A stretch of 58,386 nt of DNA from an uncultured Pelagibacteraceae bacterium (GTDB lineage Bacteria > Pseudomonadota > Alphaproteobacteria > Pelagibacterales > Pelagibacteraceae). This document shows positions 55,187 through 58,386 of the stretch, piece by piece. The stretch is from the NCBI GenBank assembly GCA_902604575.1, contig CACKZH010000004.1, positions 1 through 58,386 of the forward strand, read 5' to 3'. The position numbers and the translations under genes were made by a program. The notes beneath the pieces were generated by a model, which did not search any database, was not told where the DNA came from, and was given only the letters and a program-made list of their open reading frames with translations. The stretch's first letter is position 1. Each line of letters begins with the position of its first letter.

Positions 55187-56290
55187 ATGGATGATGTTGT
55201 AGTAATTGGTGGTGGAATAATAGGGGCGGCAACCGCTTATTTTTTATCCAAAGAAGGTAGAAAAGTAAAAGTTATTGAAAGAGATCCTACTTATAAAACA
55301 GCTTCATTCCCATTATCTCTTGGTGGTTTTAGAAGACAATTTTTCCAAAAAGAAAATATTTTATTAGGAAAATTTGCAAGAGAATTTATTTTTCAAATAC
55401 CAGAATTATTAAAAACAGAAAAAAATCCTAATCCTACAGCTAGTATGGTAACCAATGGATATCTTTTAATGTTTGGTCCCGAACATGCTGAAGAACAATA
55501 TAGAGCATTAGAAAATCATAAAGAATGTGATGCAGGAACAAAAAATATTAAAGGGTCAGAATTATCTAAGGTTTTCCCCTATGTGAATAGTGAAGGGATA
55601 GAGACTGCAACTTATACGGATAATCAAAGTGAAGGATGGATTGATCCATTTATGTTTCATAGTGCTCTTAAAAGTAAAGCAATAGAGCTTGGAGCAGAAT
55701 TTATTAAAGGTAAAGTAAAAAGTATTTCTGAAATAAATGCCAAAACAATTGTTTCTGCAGCTGGTTGTTGGACAAAAGAGTTGTTAGAAGATATTCCTGT
55801 TGTTCCTCAAAAGCATACTGTCTTTAGAGTTAAATGCCCAACTTACATAAAAGAAATGCCACTAAGTGGAGACTTAACAACGGGTGTTTATTGGAGACCA
55901 GAAGGAGGAGAGTATTTAGCAGGATCTCCTATTTCTGTATTCGATGCAGAAGATTTAGAACCAGCTTGGAATGATTTTGAGGAGTTGGTGTGGCCTGCAT
56001 TAGCCAAAAGAATACCCGCCTTTGAAGAACTAAAGTTAACAGGTGGATGGGCAGGTTACTATGATTGCAATAGATTAGATAACAATGCAGTAGTGGGTAA
56101 ACATCCAAAATATGAGAATGTATACATGGCATCTGGGTTTACAGGTAGAGGATTAATGCAGGCACCAGGTATTGGTAGAGCTTTGACTGAATTAATTACA
56201 ACAGGATCTTATCAAACTATTGATATAAGTGATTTTGCTGTTGAAAGGGTGCTAGGTAATTCTGCTAGGCCAGAACCTTATGTTTTGTAG
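55187..56290 (+). CDS. DAO-family FAD-dependent oxidoreductase
   Basis: 367-residue flavoprotein of the D-amino-acid/sarcosine oxidase-like family. GGGIIGAATAYFLS is the FAD motif near residues 7-20, followed by VIERDPTYKTASFPLSLGG, where FAD is often held. SAAGCWTKELLE closes the nucleotide region, and the C-terminal GFTGRGLMQAPGIGRALTEL completes the FAD fold. Candidate substrates are glycine, N-methyl amino acids or similar amines, but none can be assigned. It starts 2 bases after tspO and ends 9 bases before a methyltransferase. Confidence 0.85.
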   Translation: MDDVVVIGGGIIGAATAYFLSKEGRKVKVIERDPTYKTASFPLSLGGFRRQFFQKENILLGKFAREFIFQIPELLKTEKNPNPTASMVTNGYLLMFGPEHAEEQYRALENHKECDAGTKNIKGSELSKVFPYVNSEGIETATYTDNQSEGWIDPFMFHSALKSKAIELGAEFIKGKVKSISEINAKTIVSAAGCWTKELLEDIPVVPQKHTVFRVKCPTYIKEMPLSGDLTTGVYWRPEGGEYLAGSPISVFDAEDLEPAWNDFEELVWPALAKRIPAFEELKLTGGWAGYYDCNRLDNNAVVGKHPKYENVYMASGFTGRGLMQAPGIGRALTELITTGSYQTIDISDFAVERVLGNSARPEPYVL

Positions 56291-56299
56291 TATAAAAAA

Positions 56300-56809
56300 A
56301 TGAAATTAAATATTGGAGGAGAAGAAAAAAAAGAAGGATGGAAAATTTTAAATATCCAAAAAAAACCACATGTAGATTTTATTGGAGATATTAGTGATCT
56401 TGGACAATTTGAAGATAATTCAATTGATGAAATTTATGCAAGCCATGTAATCGAACATGTTCCTCAAAAAAAAATTAAACAAACATTTGAGGGTATTTTT
56501 AGAGTTTTAAATCAAAATGGAAAAGTTTATATATCTGTTCCAGATATGGATATACTTTGTACAATTTTCATTGACCCAAAGGCCCCAATAAAAGTAAAGC
56601 ATCATGTAATGAGAATGATGTTTGGTGGACAAACTGATGATTTTGATTTTCATTATTATGGATGGAATATTGAATTTATGAAAAACACTTTATCTGCAGC
56701 AGGATTTAAAAAACTTGAAAGAGTAAAAAGTTTTTCTCTATTTAAAGATACAAGCGAATTTGCTCCATACGGCTCTCCAATAAGCTTAAATGTTATAGGT
56801 TATAAATAA
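56300..56809 (+). CDS. Small class I SAM-dependent methyltransferase
   Basis: 169-residue protein resembling the truncated methyltransferases linked to polysaccharide and lipid modification. It begins LNIGGEEKKEGWKILNI (SAM loop), then DFIGDISDLGQFEDNSIDEIYASHVIEHV and FEGIFRVLNQNGKVYISVPD. The first part of the Rossmann fold is shortened, as is common in this group. Its substrate is not evident. It converges with selO, 4 bases apart. Confidence 0.8.
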   Translation: MKLNIGGEEKKEGWKILNIQKKPHVDFIGDISDLGQFEDNSIDEIYASHVIEHVPQKKIKQTFEGIFRVLNQNGKVYISVPDMDILCTIFIDPKAPIKVKHHVMRMMFGGQTDDFDFHYYGWNIEFMKNTLSAAGFKKLERVKSFSLFKDTSEFAPYGSPISLNVIGYK

Positions 56810-56813
56810 AATC

Positions 56814-58259
56814 TTAAGTGCCACAAAAAGTTTGATATTTTTTCTTGTTTAATGGAGCAGGAACTTGATATTCTTCAATATAATTCTGATTTTTATATGG
56901 ATTTTTTAAAATATTTAATAATTTTTTTATTTTATCCAAATTTCCTTCGTCCGCTTCAGCTAAAGCTTCCTCTACTTTATGATTTCTAGGAATAACAATT
57001 GGATTATTTTCTCTCATTAATTTATTTTGCTTTTCCTTAGTTGAATTATTTAATTCAGATCTTTTTTTCCAGCTTTTTTTCCAATTAGCAAAATTATCGT
57101 TGTTATATAAATCGTCAGAATTGATATTCATCAAATTGCAAAAGGTATTGGTATAATCTGCTTTATTTTTTTTCATCCAATCAAACAAATCATTAATTAA
57201 TTTTTTATCATATTTATCTTCACCAAATAGACCAAGCTTATCTCTCATCATATTTAACCATTTATCTTCATAAATATTTTGGAAATTATCTATTAAATCT
57301 GTTGCTAATTTAATTGCAGTATCTTCATTTTTATCAATTAGGGGGATTAAACATTCTGCAAATCTTGCTAAATTCCACTTTGTAATTGGTGGTTGATTAG
57401 AAAAGGCATATCTTCCAAATTTATCGATTGAGCTAAATACAGTTTTTGGATCATAATTATCCATAAATGCACAAGGACCGTAATCAATAGTTTCACCTGA
57501 AATTGCCATGTTATCAGTATTCATAACTCCATGAATAAATCCAACTCGCATCCAATTGATTACAAGTTGACATTGTTTTTCCATAACAAGATTTAACAAG
57601 TCTAATGCTTTTGAATTTGATTTTTTAATTTCTGGATAATGTCTGTTTATTGTGTAGTCGACTAACGTATTTAAATTTTCAATTTTTTGAGTAGTAACAA
57701 TATATTGAAATGTTCCAACTCGAAGATGACTTGATGCAACTCTTGTTAATATAGCACCCTGCAAAAGATTTTCTCTTACAACTTTTTCTCCTGTTTTTAC
57801 AACAGCAAGGCTTCTGGTAGTTGGAATATTTAATGAATGTATCGCTTCGCTGATAATATATTCCCTAAGCATAGGTCCCAGAGCCGCTCTTCCATCACCA
57901 CCTCTAGAAAAAGAAGTTCTTCCCGAACCTTTAAGCTGAATATCAAAACGATTGTCATTGTTAACTAAATGTTCGCCCAACAAAACTGCTCTACCATCCC
58001 CTAACATAGTAAAGTGTCCAAATTGATGTCCTGCATATGCCTGCGCAATGGTATTAGTTTTTTCTGGTATGGAGTTACCAGAAAATATTTCTGCTAATTT
58101 TTTTTTGTCTGTTTTTGAAAAATCTAAATTTAAAGTAGATGCTAGTTCCGCATTTAAAATTACTAATTCAGGATCATGAACAGGAGTTGGTTTAATATTT
58201 TCTTTAAAAGTATTTGATAACTTTGAATATGTATTATCAAAATGCCAACCAATGGTCAT
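56814..58259 (-). CDS. selO: Protein adenylyltransferase SelO
   Basis: 481-residue pseudokinase-fold enzyme that AMPylates proteins in redox homeostasis. AQAYAGHQFGHFTMLGDGRA is the family signature, followed by FDIQLKGSGRTSFSRGGDGRA (nucleotide-binding Lys) and HGVMNTDNMAISGETIDYG (metal Asp/Asn). The protein ends FCGT, putting a Cys three residues from the end, where eukaryotic SelO has selenocysteine and bacteria a Cys. This supports an intact C-terminus. Length is near the E. coli enzyme (478). Confidence 0.96.
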   Translation of the reverse strand: MTIGWHFDNTYSKLSNTFKENIKPTPVHDPELVILNAELASTLNLDFSKTDKKKLAEIFSGNSIPEKTNTIAQAYAGHQFGHFTMLGDGRAVLLGEHLVNNDNRFDIQLKGSGRTSFSRGGDGRAALGPMLREYIISEAIHSLNIPTTRSLAVVKTGEKVVRENLLQGAILTRVASSHLRVGTFQYIVTTQKIENLNTLVDYTINRHYPEIKKSNSKALDLLNLVMEKQCQLVINWMRVGFIHGVMNTDNMAISGETIDYGPCAFMDNYDPKTVFSSIDKFGRYAFSNQPPITKWNLARFAECLIPLIDKNEDTAIKLATDLIDNFQNIYEDKWLNMMRDKLGLFGEDKYDKKLINDLFDWMKKNKADYTNTFCNLMNINSDDLYNNDNFANWKKSWKKRSELNNSTKEKQNKLMRENNPIVIPRNHKVEEALAEADEGNLDKIKKLLNILKNPYKNQNYIEEYQVPAPLNKKKYQTFCGT

Positions 58260-58264
58260 TTTAA

Positions 58265-58386
58265 TTAACTAACTTCAGCTTGATTTTCTTTTGCTTTTAC
58301 TTCTGTTTTAAATTGATTAGAGATTTTTTGTACTTCAACAGAAGATACTTTGTATTCAGCACACATTGTTTCTTCATCTTTACCAT
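58265..58386 (-). CDS. Unidentified gene, C-terminal part cut by window edge
   Basis: The reverse-strand frame ends 5 bases from the selO start and is open to the window edge. It encodes 40 residues, including MCAEYKVSSVEVQKIS and a charged tail KAKENQAEVS. The amphipathic, Lys/Glu-rich composition suggests a soluble small protein. A Met 33 residues from the end could be an independent start, so it may be either a short ORF or the end of a longer gene. No family recognised. Confidence 0.45.
   Translation of the reverse strand, partial: GKDEETMCAEYKVSSVEVQKISNQFKTEVKAKENQAEVS

Noticed and set aside
1-58386. CRISPR arrays, insertion sequences, prophage or tRNA genes
   Set aside because: Looked for regularly spaced repeats, transposase or integrase motifs and cloverleaf-like GC blocks; none seen.

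Overview
The window is a low-GC, gene-dense bacterial chromosome segment. Most neighbouring genes touch or overlap, and no gap exceeds about 200 bases. Gene content points to the SAR11 clade (Pelagibacterales, Alphaproteobacteria): TRAP transporters, a tandem glycine riboswitch in front of the glycine-cleavage operon, a DksA without zinc-finger cysteines, a eukaryote-like NADP isocitrate dehydrogenase, alphaproteobacterial GTTC-N7-GTTC SOS operators, and very AT-rich spacers. This is inference from content; no 16S rRNA or tRNA gene was seen. Both edges cut genes: a ferredoxin at the left and an unidentified reverse-strand gene at the right.

Layout. 1-2.6 kb: ferredoxin, ferredoxin-NADP reductase, a GST, then dksA on the reverse strand followed by two tiny membrane-protein ORFs. 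2.7-10.3 kb: accessory-looking forward run of a GT39-type and a GT2 glycosyltransferase, a DUF1800/DUF1501 pair, an exported serine hydrolase and a formylglycine-type sulfatase. 10.3-17.3 kb: a probable aromatic meta-cleavage module (flavin hydroxylase, extradiol dioxygenase, FAH-family hydrolase, beta-keto acid cleavage enzyme) intermingled with a TRAP transporter whose permeases are transcribed divergently from its binding protein. 17.4-20.6 kb: a second exported serine hydrolase plus two exported polysaccharide-lyase-like proteins. 20.6-22.6 kb: SOS-controlled umuDC and a Cys-tailed small protein.

22.7-38.3 kb is mostly core: VOC and Gfa-type proteins, a glycerate-kinase-like P-loop enzyme, tolC, recA, alaS, icd, psd-pssA, a GT8-like protein, rlmE, a guaB lacking its CBS domains, a TPR protein, guaA, gloA and panB. 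38.3-45.6 kb: TerC/YjbE membrane protein, a second complete TRAP operon, then 5-oxoprolinase genes pxpA (reverse) and pxpBC (forward) and an EamA transporter. 45.6-50.2 kb: tandem glycine riboswitch and gcvT-gcvH-gcvP. 50.2-55.2 kb: a cyclopropane-fatty-acid cluster (FAD oxidoreductase, DUF1365, cfa, DUF3833, divergent SDR, TspO). 55.2-58.4 kb: a DAO-family oxidoreductase, a methyltransferase and selO.

How they fit: the window is rich in uptake and catabolism of small organic acids and amino-acid derivatives (two TRAP systems, 5-oxoprolinase, glycine cleavage, possible glycerate kinase). It also holds phospholipid head-group and acyl-chain modification, DNA-damage response and purine synthesis genes. 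The least explained part is 2.7-20.6 kb, where related exported hydrolases occur in two neighbouring clusters beside glycan-type enzymes.
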